A DNA stretch of 64,000 bases from Nereocystis luetkeana (taxonomy: Eukaryota; Sar; Phaeophyceae; Laminariales; Laminariaceae): the NCBI GenBank assembly GCA_031213475.1, contig JARUPZ010000012.1, positions 5,466,949 to 5,530,948 on the forward strand, given 5' to 3'. The notes under the pieces are model-generated. The model had not been told where the DNA came from. It made no database searches and worked only from the letters and a program-made list of their open reading frames with translations. Positions 23,001-35,000 of the stretch are shown here, piece by piece (position 1 is the stretch's first letter; each line of letters starts with the position of its first letter). The translations under genes were made by a program, and so were the position numbers.

Positions 23001-26000
23001 ACTTGTGGCGAGTGTTCGGGCGCTGGCGGAGGGGGAGGGTCCCGCAAAGAGGTTAGGCAGGAGGAGGAGGCGGGGAGCTGGGGGGGGGGGGGGGGGGTGT
23101 GTGTGTGGAAGGGGAAGCCTGGCCCCTAGCCGGGTTGTAGATTTGTGAATTTTTGAGTGTGTGAAATTTGTAAATTTGTGAAATGTGTGAATTTGTGTAG
23201 TTTGTGTAATTTGAGTGAATTTGTGTGAAATTGAGTGAATTTGTGAGAATTTGAGTAAATTTGTGAAAATTTGGGTGATTGTGTGCTGATCGAAGTTAAC
23301 TTTTTCGAGTGAATTTGTGTGAACTTATGTGAATTTATGTCAAAATGAGTACGTAAATTTGTGATTTTGCGCCTGTTAATTTGTGAAATTCTGATTTACT
23401 CATCTTTTTCTCTTTTTATGCATTTGTGGAGTTACAAAATTTTACATCTATGGGTTTTGTCGTTGTTGTAGTTGTCTGGTGCGTACGGCGGCGGTAGCTG
23501 TGGTGTTCGGCTGGCTGCCCATTACTTTTTCCGGTGATGGTGGCGGTGCAGGTAGTGCTGGAGGTGGTTGTGGTCTCAGCGCAGTGTTGGTGTTGGTGTT
23601 TGGTAATAGCGTTAGTGCCTGTAAGTCGTGGTGGTCGTGGACGTAGTGCTTGCCGTGTTGATTTTGGTACTGGCAGCGCTATTTGTTTATGGACGGGGAA
23701 CCACCCTTCCCCCACCATGCGCGATTCATTTTTGTCTTCTTGACTGGCCTCCTCCTTTATGTTTTCGCTTTTCTTTTGGTACTTTCTCTGCGACCGTCGA
23801 AGTCGTTCGGGGTGTGCGACCCGCTAATCAAATCGTTTCTCGCAAGCCTACCTTGACCAACACGTTGCGCATATTTGCATGCAGTCCTGCGTTACCCCTG
23901 GGGTTGGAAAACGCCTCTTGGCGCTCTCGGGTATGGATTGCCACGAAGCAAAGCAAAGCAAAAGCCTTTCAGCCTCCCTCAGATCTCATTTGTTTCTTCA
24001 GGATTTTTTGTCTGCTAGTGCTTTTTTTGAAGGCGCGGTATGAACCGGGGATTTTTTTTCGCCATTTGTTTTTATTGTATGCGCGGTATGAGCCGAGAGC
24101 CGTTAGCGGTGGCTGTTTTTTGGGTGGGGTTGAGGTCGGTCACCCGCGTTGTGGCCCCGTCCTTCATCTCCCCGCCCCCACCCCCTAACCCCTCCGTATT
24201 ACTCGCCTCCCTCCCCCCGGTGTTTATGCTACTCATCCTCTTGTACGCATTGACAAACATCTATGTTCTCGCTCGCCCCGTGTTTTTCCCTTTTGTTTTT
24301 CTTGTATTTTTCGTCTATTTTTCCTGTTTTTTTTCAAATTGTATATATTTTCCACCCACGCGAAGGGCGAGAGAGTTGCTGATGCCCGCCGCCGATGGAG
24401 GCCTCGACGAAACCTCCGGAGATTCTGACCTGTGCCAGGCGGAAGGCGTGCTCGATGGCCTGCGCGCTTCGCCCGTAGTCTACGCCGAGGAGGAGGTGGG
24501 CCGCGCGGGGGAGCAGGGGAGGGAGGGGGTACTCGATATCAAGCGTGGGTAGGGGGGGGGGAGGGGTGTACTCGTGTCGTGCTTGGCCCTAGTGGTGCGA
24601 TCATAGACCCTCGCACCCCTACAATGCCGGGACAGGGCACGTCGGGTTTTCACCGACCAGGCAGACATTGGTTACACCGAGCGCGAAGCGCCGTGAGGTG
24701 CTGGGGGGGTTGGGTGGGGGTGCGGAGGTGGAGGGTGCGGGGGTGGGGGGGGGGAGGGGGGTGGCGTACTTAGTCGTTTGACCATTGACGCCGCATCCCT
24801 TTCGGGACGGAGCATGTGGTGTGGCAGGAGGGGAGGGATGGCGTGGGCGAGAGGTTTATCTTGTACACTACAACCAGTAATAGTACATCGATAACATGTA
24901 CCAAGGTACTCGTCTTTGTTGGGGGGGGTGGAGGGGTGTACTCGATATCATGCATGGCCATAGTCGTATCACCGGGGGGGTGGGAGGGAAGTCAGGCCGG
25001 ACATCGGTAATTTGTTGTGTTGGGTTCTTTGTATGTACGATATATGTACCGATTTCCTCCCGCTGGTTGTTATGTGTTTAGCTTTCAAGGCCGTAGTGCA
25101 AAATTCGAAATATCAACGGCTGATGGGCCTTTGGTATTTTTCAGCTGCAGGAACCGTCATCGGATTTAGCCTTCCGTCACCCCACGTCTGAATGCCTCCC
25201 TCCGAAGGGGAGAACCTTGTAACATCTATACACCGGTATACGCCAGGTACGGACAACATTGCCAACGTTTGAATCCCTGACCCGGTGCTGCCTGTCCCCC
25301 CCCCCTCCTGCTTTTGTTTTATGTCCACCCGGTGCAGGTGCTGGCGCTCAGGCTCGATGCCTTGAGATGGAATGAAGCTGCCTCAAAAGGCCTCGCGGAA
25401 GTTATGCCACATCAGCAGGTGGAAGAAGGCGTTGGAGGGGGGGCGGGGGCGGTGTACTCATTATCGTGCATGGCCGCAGTCGTTCCGGGGGGGGGGGGGG
25501 GGGGGAGGGGAGGGGAAATGGGCCCAAGTGTTGGCAAACTCAGAAGCATTCCGGTCCAACATGCCCTTGGGATCTCTGTAATCTTGCAGTGATCTCCCAG
25601 TGATTTTTTTCAATGATTTCTCAGTGATTTCGCGTTTTTTTCGATGATATTTCTGTAAACTTGTGGTGCTTTTTTTGAGGTTTTCGGATGGTGCGGAAGT
25701 GGGGGGTTGGCGATTTTGAGCAAGAGAGTTGACGGTCGGCGTGCGATGCGATGCCGTCCTTTATGGTTTTTTTTTCAGTTGATTCGATTTTCTCCTTTTC
25801 ACGGCCCTTGCTGCCTGCGCCAGACGACATACGTTACCGTGGGCTTGCTGCCAAATAAACGGTCGCCACGTCCTTTTCCCCCCTCGCCCCCGGACCACCC
25901 GTGCAACTGAAGGATGTTCTGATTGTGCGTGCTGACGGTCGGTCGCACTGACTGAGTCGCTTACCTATTTTATCGGTGTCATCGGTTGATCACACCGACC

Positions 26001-29000
26001 GACCGGACGTACCGACCTACCGTAACTACCGACGGTCTAACTGATATTACCGACTGTACTGACCGACCGACATACCGACCGGCTATACCGACTATACTGA
26101 TGTACTGCCGGTACCTACTGACCGACCGACCGTACCGGCAGCGACACTCCGACCGACCGACCGTACCGTCCGACTGGCTGATTAACGTACCGATTGTGCC
26201 GATTGACTGATATTATCGTCCTACCGACTACTACTGTACTGGCGGACTGACTGATTGGCCGATTCTAGCGACTGGCTAAATGGTCCACGAACTGTATATA
26301 CCACTTGACAGGCCGTACCGGCTGACTATCTGACTGAATTGTCGACTGTACGGACTGACCGACTGACCGTACCGACCGGCCGTACAGGAGATGACACTTC
26401 AACCGACCGTACCGACGACGACTGACTGATTGCCCTACCGACTGTACCGACAGACTGACTGACTGTCCTACATACTGTACGGACAGACTGACTGATCAAC
26501 CGTTTTTACCGACTGACTGAATAGTCTACTGACAGATCGATTGCAGCGATCGACCGCCCGTGCCGGCTGACTGGCTGATTGACCTCCCGACTGTGCCGAT
26601 TGACTTGACTGATCGACCGATTATGTTTTTGGACTGACCTGAAAGGTCTACCGACAGTACCCTTCGTCCGACCGTACCGGCTGACTGTCTTATTGACCTA
26701 CCGGCTGTACCGACTGACTGACGGGTTGTTCTACCGGCTGTACCGACTGAACGACCAACTTTACCGACCGAACGACCGACCGACCTACCGACCGAATTTC
26801 CGCGTTTTTTTCAGCTGCTGAGCCTCCATGAGCAGATAACAGGGTCCGAACAGCTCGAAGCGATGGTGGAGGGCTTCAAGTCGTGCATGCCCTTGTATAC
26901 GAAGTGAGTAGCCGACCGCCATGGGCAAAGGGGGGAAACAGAGGGAGAGAGAGGGGAGGGGAAGTGAAGGGGAAGGGGGGAGGGGAAGAAGGAGCGAGGA
27001 GAGGGAGAGGAGAGGAGGATTGAGAAGGAGAGAGGAAATGAGGAGGGAAGGAAACGAGCGGAGGGGGAGAAGGAGGGGAAGAACGAGATGGCGAGAGGGC
27101 GCAGGGGGGGGGTGTTCATGTTATGCATGGCCGTTGTCGTATGGCCGTAGAATCCCTACAATGCCGGGATGTGACACCTCGGGTTTTCACCGACCAGGCA
27201 GACGTTGCTTGCCAAAGAAGGGGGGGGGAGGATGGGGCAGGGAGGGGTAGGATGAGGAGAATAAAGATGGGATGGAGGGCTTGACGGGGGAGGGGTGGTT
27301 TCTTCTCCGTCAAATTTAATCGTCAATTTTACCGTTTTATCACTTTTGGGGCACACCTTACGTCTCTTCTTCCTCCACCTGCGTCCGCCGCCTGCTTGCC
27401 CCCCCAATCACACATTTTCCCCGACCGTCTGCCCCTCCCCCCCCCCGATCCTTCTTGACGTTTCTTCATCGCTCGGTTGGTTTGGTTCCCTCAGGGTTTC
27501 CAAGGTTAAGCGCTGGCAGGACCGTGCCCGGAAGCTTGTGTGGGCGGCTCGGGGTAAGGCTGCGGAGGCAGCCGAGGTAGCGGCGGCGGCAGCGGCGGCA
27601 CCTTTGGCGCTAACGGTTACCGTCGACGCGGATCGCGGTGCAGAAGGGAGTTTGAAGCAGCGCATAGAGACGTGCCTGTTCGAGCTGGAGGCAGACCTTA
27701 AGGTTTCGGGAGTGCCGGAAGCGGTGGTACTGTCAGGCTTTCTCAAGGTATGATGAGATGGGGTGGGGTTTGTGGGGTGAGGTGGAGTGAGGTGGGGTGG
27801 GATGGGGTGGGCTGGTCTGGTGTAGAGTACTAATCAAGGGTGTTTTTCTTCTCGCTTGTTGCTGCAGCCACCGCAGTAATAAATTTCTCACTGTTTGGTT
27901 TCTATTTGATTGCGCGTGCCCCTGTTCCGTGCGACGCGTCTCTGTTTTTTCCGGGGGCGCTGTCACTATTTTGCAGGAGGCGGTGGCGTGGGAAGACGAG
28001 GCGCGGAGGACGACGGATCCCGGGGCCCCTGTGCCTTCGTCCGAGGAGCTGATGTGCCTTGCCGAGCGCGGGGAGGGCGTGGTGTCGCCGCCGCAGGTGA
28101 ATGTGGTATATACATGTTTTGGGCCTCTAGAACGGCGGGGGAAGGGGTGGGGGACTCCCTCCCTCCGTTTCCCGTAAGCCCAGTGGGAAAACCTCTCGTA
28201 TACATACAGTACAGGGTACTTGATAAGAAACGGGGAAGCTGTATGCTGGTACGCGATAACCCGATTGCGTGGGCAGGAATAGTGTTCCGGTGGGTAGGTT
28301 GGGGTGAGCAGGAGCGGACCATGGCGTCCGCGAACCCTGCCGTGTCCTCGCGCCCATGTCCTCGGACCGTGTCGTAAGAAAGACGACAGTATGTTGGAGC
28401 GTTGATGTTGAGATGTATGCGCTGCAAGAAGGAGGAGGATGATGGAGGAGAATGTTGTGTGGGGTGCGCTGTACAACGCGCATGAGCTTACGGGCACCGC
28501 CTGACTGTACGGCGGCAGTCGCCCTCCACTGTGAAGTGGTTCCATGTGCTGGCAGCGGCTGGTTTGGTTGTCACTCGCATCGTCTCCCCCCCCCCCCTCC
28601 CCCCCCTCCGCCTCACAAGCGGCTGTTGGTTGGATGCAGCTAGCCTTTCATGCGACTCGCCGAACCCCTCACGGCGCTTCGCGCTTGATGCAAGCAATGT
28701 CTGCCTGGTCGATGAAAGCCCAACGTGCTCCGTCCCGGCATTGTAGAGACGCGAGGATCTACGGTCATGCGACTACGGACATGCATGACATGGGTACACC
28801 TCCCTCCCCCTCCCCTCCTAGGTGTGTATCTTCTTTTTGTTGGAGGATATATTATCGGTTCTCTATTGCTTCGTTCGGTCTGAGCGTTCGTCTTGATTGA
28901 CGCGCAAAGTGCCGACTCTCCCTTTCGCCGCTATCGCGCCCCCGTACCCCCTCTGGTGTTTTTCGTCTGTTGACCTTGCGCCCCGACGACAATGACGATG

Positions 29001-32000
29001 ACAACGCCGACACCAACACCGGCACCAACACCAAACGCCAACACCGGCACCAACACCAAACGCCAACACCGGCACCAACGCCAAACGCCAACACCGGCAC
29101 CAACAACAAACGCCAACACTGGCACCAACGTCAACACCGGCACCAACACCAAACGCCAACACTGGCACCAACGCCAACACCGGCACCAACACCAAACGCC
29201 AACACTGGCACCAACGCCAACACCGGCACCAACACCAAACGCCAACACTGGCACCAACGCCAACACCGGCACCAACACCAAACGCCAACACTGGCACCAA
29301 CACCAAACGCCAACACCGGCACCAACGCCAACACCAACAACAACAACAACAACGACAACACCAACACCCACACCAACACGCCGACACAAAACACGAACAC
29401 TATCGCACATAAAACACAACAAAACACAATAATACCAAAAACACGAACAATAAAAAAACACGCAAAACAACATAAAAACACGAAAAAAAACACAACGAAC
29501 ACGAAACTAAAAACTCGAAAAAAACTAAAAATCTGTGTACCTGCTCTGGTGTATATACACCTACATAAGCTCGCGGGGGCGCTAAGGTGGCGCGCCCGGT
29601 GCTCGGAGGCGGCCTCCCTAGAGGGCGACGCCAACGCGGTACCCATGGACACAACCACCATCGCTGCCCTCGTTGCGGCCGGTGAGTCTCTCTCGTCATG
29701 GTTGGAGGCGGAAGAAGCAGCGGCAGCCGCCACAGCAGCGGCGGCGGCGGCGGCGGCGGCGGCGGTTGACGGAAAGGGTGGGGGTGGGGGCGGCGGAGGC
29801 AAGGCGGCAAGGGCTATTCACGTGCGTGACGGGAAGGCCGAGCGGGAGATTGTGTCAAAAACGGTCGCCGCTGGAGTCAGGGTGAGTGATTGAACGAGAG
29901 CGGTAGTCAGGGGGCGGGCGGGCGGGCGGGACGATGGACGGCGGGGCAGCTACGAGAGGGCTGGGGTTCTAGGAACAAGCGGATTTGGGTCGGGCGGGGG
30001 GGCAAGAGGAGGCCTCGAGGAATGGGGAGTTGAGGGGGTTTCCTGGTAGCGGTGTATATTGCTAAATTGGACTCACGGTGCAATCACGCTTCACTGTCGA
30101 AAAACGTTTGCGAGGAGGAAGCAGATACACGAACAGCGATAAATAGGTGTACGATTGATTCCATGCCACGGTTGATTCCACACTTGTTGAGGCCGGTCTG
30201 CTTCTTGACGGGCTCACGTTCTTCGTTGAACGCTGCTTGGGAACACCCCCCCAACCCCTTCCCGTCGCCTCCTCTCCCACACACGTCCTTACCCCCCTCA
30301 CCTCTCTCCCCTCTCCCCTCCCCTCCCCTCCCCTCCCCTCTTTCCTGCCCCCTCCCATTCTCTCCCGTCCCTTCATTCTCTCGTCACCCCATTCCCATCC
30401 CCGACCCCGCGCCCCCTTTTGACGCCGCTCGCTTGCACGCAAACACGCCGCCGCGCCTCCTCCCGCCCCGCCGTCCATCCCCTCCCCTCCCTTGCCCCCC
30501 CTACCTACCTATCTTCCTACCCACCTACCCACCCCTACCTGCAACGACGCTACAAAAAAGAATCTGGGCTGGCACAGCTGGCGATCACGCGTAGCGCGCG
30601 TCACCTCGATCGTGGTTCCCGCTATCGCGGATACCACCGCCACGACCAAGAGCGCCCCCCCCGCAAAGCCCGCCCTGGCGGAAGCCCGCTCCCTTCTCCA
30701 CGCCGCCACCCCCGCGACCGCGGCGGTCGGTAGCGGTCGGGACAGGGGCGGTGGCGGCGGCGGCGGCGGTGGCGGCGTGGCTGTGCTGGAAGGAGTGGCC
30801 TTAGCTAAGGCCGCGACGTCGCCTGAACTGGCGGCGCTTCGCGCCGCGGTAGCGGCAAAGGATTCGGCACTAGCGTTAGCCTGGCGGGGGCGAATTGGAA
30901 GCGGCGGCAGCGGGAGCGGGTGGGGCGCACCGTTTGCCGCGCCTCCTCCGACAACGTGGAGGGAATCGGTGGCAATGAACGGGGGCGGTGTTGGGGGGGT
31001 CGGGGCTGCTCAGGTGGTGGCCGCGTGGGAGGCCTGGCGCGGATCCGTGACGGGCCTGGTGTCGGGCATGGAGGGCGTTTTGGACGGGCTGGTCGGGGCG
31101 GCGCCGTCGGTTCGGTCGTCTCTGGAGGGCCACCTGGAGATCAGGTTCGGTGCTGTTTGCTGGTGGTTGCTACGTTTTGTTCTATTGCTGCCGGACGCTT
31201 GCTGCGATAGGGATGTAGCACTTCTTGGCTAAAAATGTTTTCTGAATCACGGGTCTTCTTAACCTAAAATCGTCGGAAATATGTCATTTTGTGTTTGCGA
31301 TAATGTTTTTCTTGCACCTGTATAATAGGCCGTGGGATTGTTGCTCGGGTAGCACCATCGATTTTTTCGAAACCGTTTTTGGGGTGAGGTATAGAGTTTT
31401 TCAAGCGAGGGACCTCAAGAAACAAAGTGGTCCCCCATAGTAGCCTTCATCGCCGCTGGCTCTTTTTCGCTGCTGCTGCTGTAGTGTCGCAATTATGTAG
31501 TGCTGTGATGAGGTCAACAGAGAAGGTGCTTGCCTTTCTTCTTAACCTAGCGGAATCCTTCCGCCCGATCCCCCCTTCACGCCTCCACCCGTATCCTCCC
31601 CCCCCCCTCCTTCTAAACAATGCCTGCCCTGTCGGTGAAAACCCGACATGCTCCGTCCTGGTATTGTAGGGATGCGAGGGTCTATGGTCATACGATTACG
31701 GCCATGCATAAGATTGAGTACATCTCTCATACCGAGTACACCTCCCTCCTCCTTCTGCCCTTCGTTAACCCTTTTGAGTTGGATCTGCTGCCGACATAAT
31801 GCCCCCCCCCCCCCCCCGTTTCTCCTTCCCTTGTTCTGCTGCCGCCGTCTCAACACCATTCGCACGATGCCACAACGCGGTCATAATGCCGCTGCAACGC
31901 CGTCTAATGTCGTCACAATACCGCCACAATGTCGGCACAATGCCGTCACAATGCCGACACAATGCTGTAACAACGCCGTCATAACGCCGCCCCCCGCCTC

Positions 32001-35000
32001 GCCTCTGCCGCCGCCGCAGAATAAAAGCCGGTCGATGGCTCTTCGCCGCAGGGGAGGCCCTGTTCGTGGCCACCTCCGACACCAGTAGGAGCCTCCCGAA
32101 GTTGTCCCTGGTGGGAACCCTCGCCGAGACATCGCCCCCCGCGCTTCCCCTCTACAAGCCACGGGACGACAACGACAACGAAAACGGTAACATAGATGGT
32201 GGCAGCGGTAGCCTTAGTTTTGGTGGCACCGGTAGCGGCAGCGTCAGTATCAGCGGTAGCGGTGGGGATGGCGAGGTGCCGCCCGATGTGGTCGCCGCTG
32301 CCGAGCAGCAGACTGCCGTGGTTGGGGACGTACACGCGCGCCTGAGGGACCTCCGAGCCGCCGCCGAGGCGTGGGGGGAGGAGGCGCGGGCGGCGCTGCG
32401 GGAGCGGGAGCGGGGGTTGCACCCAGGCGGAGGGGGTGGGGGTGGGGGTGGGGTTGGGGTGAAGGGCAGTTCGGGGGCGATCGAGGCGCTGCTCGCGCGG
32501 GACGTGGTTCAAGCCGTACAGGTGGGTTGCTGGGTGGATGGGGGTGTTTTTGTGTGTGTATGTGGAGGGGGCTTCCATGTGGATGGGGGCTAGGGAAGGG
32601 CAAGGCACGTTTCATGTGTGTTTGTGGTGTGATAGTTTTTGGTGCTTACGCACCTTCTTTTTTTGTTTTTTTGTTTTTTGTCTTAGTTTTTTCTTGTCTT
32701 TTTGTTTTCACGCAGGCGTTTTTTGTTGACGTTACTGCTGTGTGTTTTTTTTCTTCGGTGGTTTTGTTCATGCCAGCGGTAGCGGTAATGGTAGCGGTAG
32801 CGGTAGCGATTGATTTAGTGTTGGCGTTAATGTTGGCGTTGATTCTAGCTTGAGCGTTAGCGTTAGCGCTTTAGCGTTTCACCGTTGGTGTCAGCGTTAG
32901 CGTTTCCCCCTCTCGCGCGATGTGCCGATCCCCGTGTTTTGCCCGCGGGTGCCGGTAGTGTCCCTCGTTCGATGGGCATTTATTTCCTCCTCATGTCGTG
33001 CGGCCGACCGATCGCCGGGTGTTTCGGACACTTCTATTTCTTGCGTCTCTCTCTTACCAGATGCCCGAGGAAGAGGCCCTTCGAGACTCCATCAAGGCGG
33101 AGGGCCGGTGGACGCCGCAAGTACTGTCCCTTCTTGCCTCGCCCTTGGTGAGTGAGCTTGCAGGGGGGGGTGGGGGAGGGGTTGGGGAGGGGTGTCGACA
33201 GGGAAGGGGGGTTGGGGGGGTGTCGGGGGAAGAGGGTCGGTGGGAAAGATCTGGGGGCACTCGTGTCATGCATGACGTATGACCATAGACCCTCGTATCC
33301 CTACAATACCGGGACGGAACGTGTCGGGTTTCACCGACCAGATAGACATTGCTTACACCAAGCGCGAAGCGCGGTGTAGTGTTCGGCGAGTCGCTGTTGG
33401 GGGAATGTCGGGGGGGGGAGTGTACTCATGTCATGCATGGGAGGGGGGGGGATCGTCCCGCTTCCCCGCCAGCCCGCGCATGCCACTGTGGAGGCGGGCC
33501 GGGCCGAGTAGTGCAGGGCCGGCAAGAATGATCCATTCTGGAAACGACGCCTCGTGTTCCCATTTTTTTTTTCCGGTGGTTCGAGCCGTGTTGGGTGAAA
33601 ATTGGGTTGATGTGCGAGCGCGCCACCTCCTCCTACCTGCCTCTCTCCCTCCCTCCCTCCCTCCCTCCCTCCCTCCCTCCCTCCCTTTCTACCTCCGTTT
33701 ATGATTCCCTCCCACCTGGCACTCGGCCGTTCGTTTTTCGTTCGTTTTGTTCGCTTCTTGTTGGTGTTTTTATTTCTTCGTCTTTACATCTTTTTTTTAT
33801 CCGTTTTTCAAAACCCTTTTTTCGTCCACATCTGCCGTACATACATTTTTTTTTCCTCTCTCGCGTTTTCGTTGTGTTTGCTGCTGTTTGCATTTTCTTG
33901 TTTTGGTTTGTCTGTTTTTGTTTCGTTTTGACCACATTTTCTTCGCGGGAAAATTCCGACGACGCGCAAGACTCAGGCTCAAGCCCCGGCGAGCCACATT
34001 GTGCCGACGACGGGTGTCCCCGCCGCCACCAGCGGTGACGGTAGTGGCGCCTGGCTTGCCTCGGCCCGGGTCCTGCTTGAGGCCGCCCCAGCGACGGTGT
34101 CTCCAGACTTGGCCCACCTTGCTCTCCTCCGGTGGACGATCGCGGTGGGGGAGACAGCCGAGTTCATAGGCGCCACCGTTCATGGTGAGTTTTTTGTTTT
34201 GTGTTTGTGTTGACGATACGAATACTGGGGGCAAAGGGGGAAGGGGGAAAGGGGGGGGGGGGTGTTCTCAACCTCGGATGTACCATAGTTTGGAGGAGGG
34301 CGAGAGGTGGAGGGGGGGGGGGGGGTGTACTCGATGTCATGCATGGCCGTAGTCGTATGAAGGGGAGGGGGGGGGGTGTACTCGATAGGGGAGATGTACT
34401 CGATCTCATGGATGGCCATAGTCGTATGACCACAATAGACCCTTTCATCCCTACAATGCCGGGACGGAGCATGTCGGGTTTTTACCGACCAGGCAAATAT
34501 TGCTTGCACCAAGCGCGAAGCGCCGTGAGGGATCCGGCGAGTCGCATGAAAGATGAGCTGCATCCTACTAAGCACCGCTTGTGAGGCGGACTTGCTTATG
34601 GATGCCAGCTTCAATGAGTTAATTTAATTTTCGGTGCAGGCACTTCCAGAGACAGCAATGGGAGTACTATGTAACTGCCTCTTGGGTGCCTTACCTTGAA
34701 CACTACGTGATACAATCAATCTCCTTGTGCGGAGTAAAGGTTCTCTGCCTCGCACAAATGAGGGGGGGGGGGAGAGAAGGGGGCGAAGGGAAGGAGGGGA
34801 AAGGAGAGGGGGGAACACATTAAGAGTTAGCGCTGCGACGCTTGGTTAGGATGAGGGGTGGGAAATTGCATTTTGTAATGCGAGGTCGAAGGTGCGGGAG
34901 GTGTGCTGGTATGCCCGTACTGTGCATTTCGGGTTCTCTATGGGTGTAAGGTGCGGAGCTTGAAAGCCCGTTTCACGTCATGTCCACTTGTTGCGCAGAC

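Noticed and set aside
28970..29569. Thr/Asn-rich coding frame upstream of exon 15
   Set aside because: It is the minisatellite read in frame; coding similarity begins only after the AAG acceptor at 29569.
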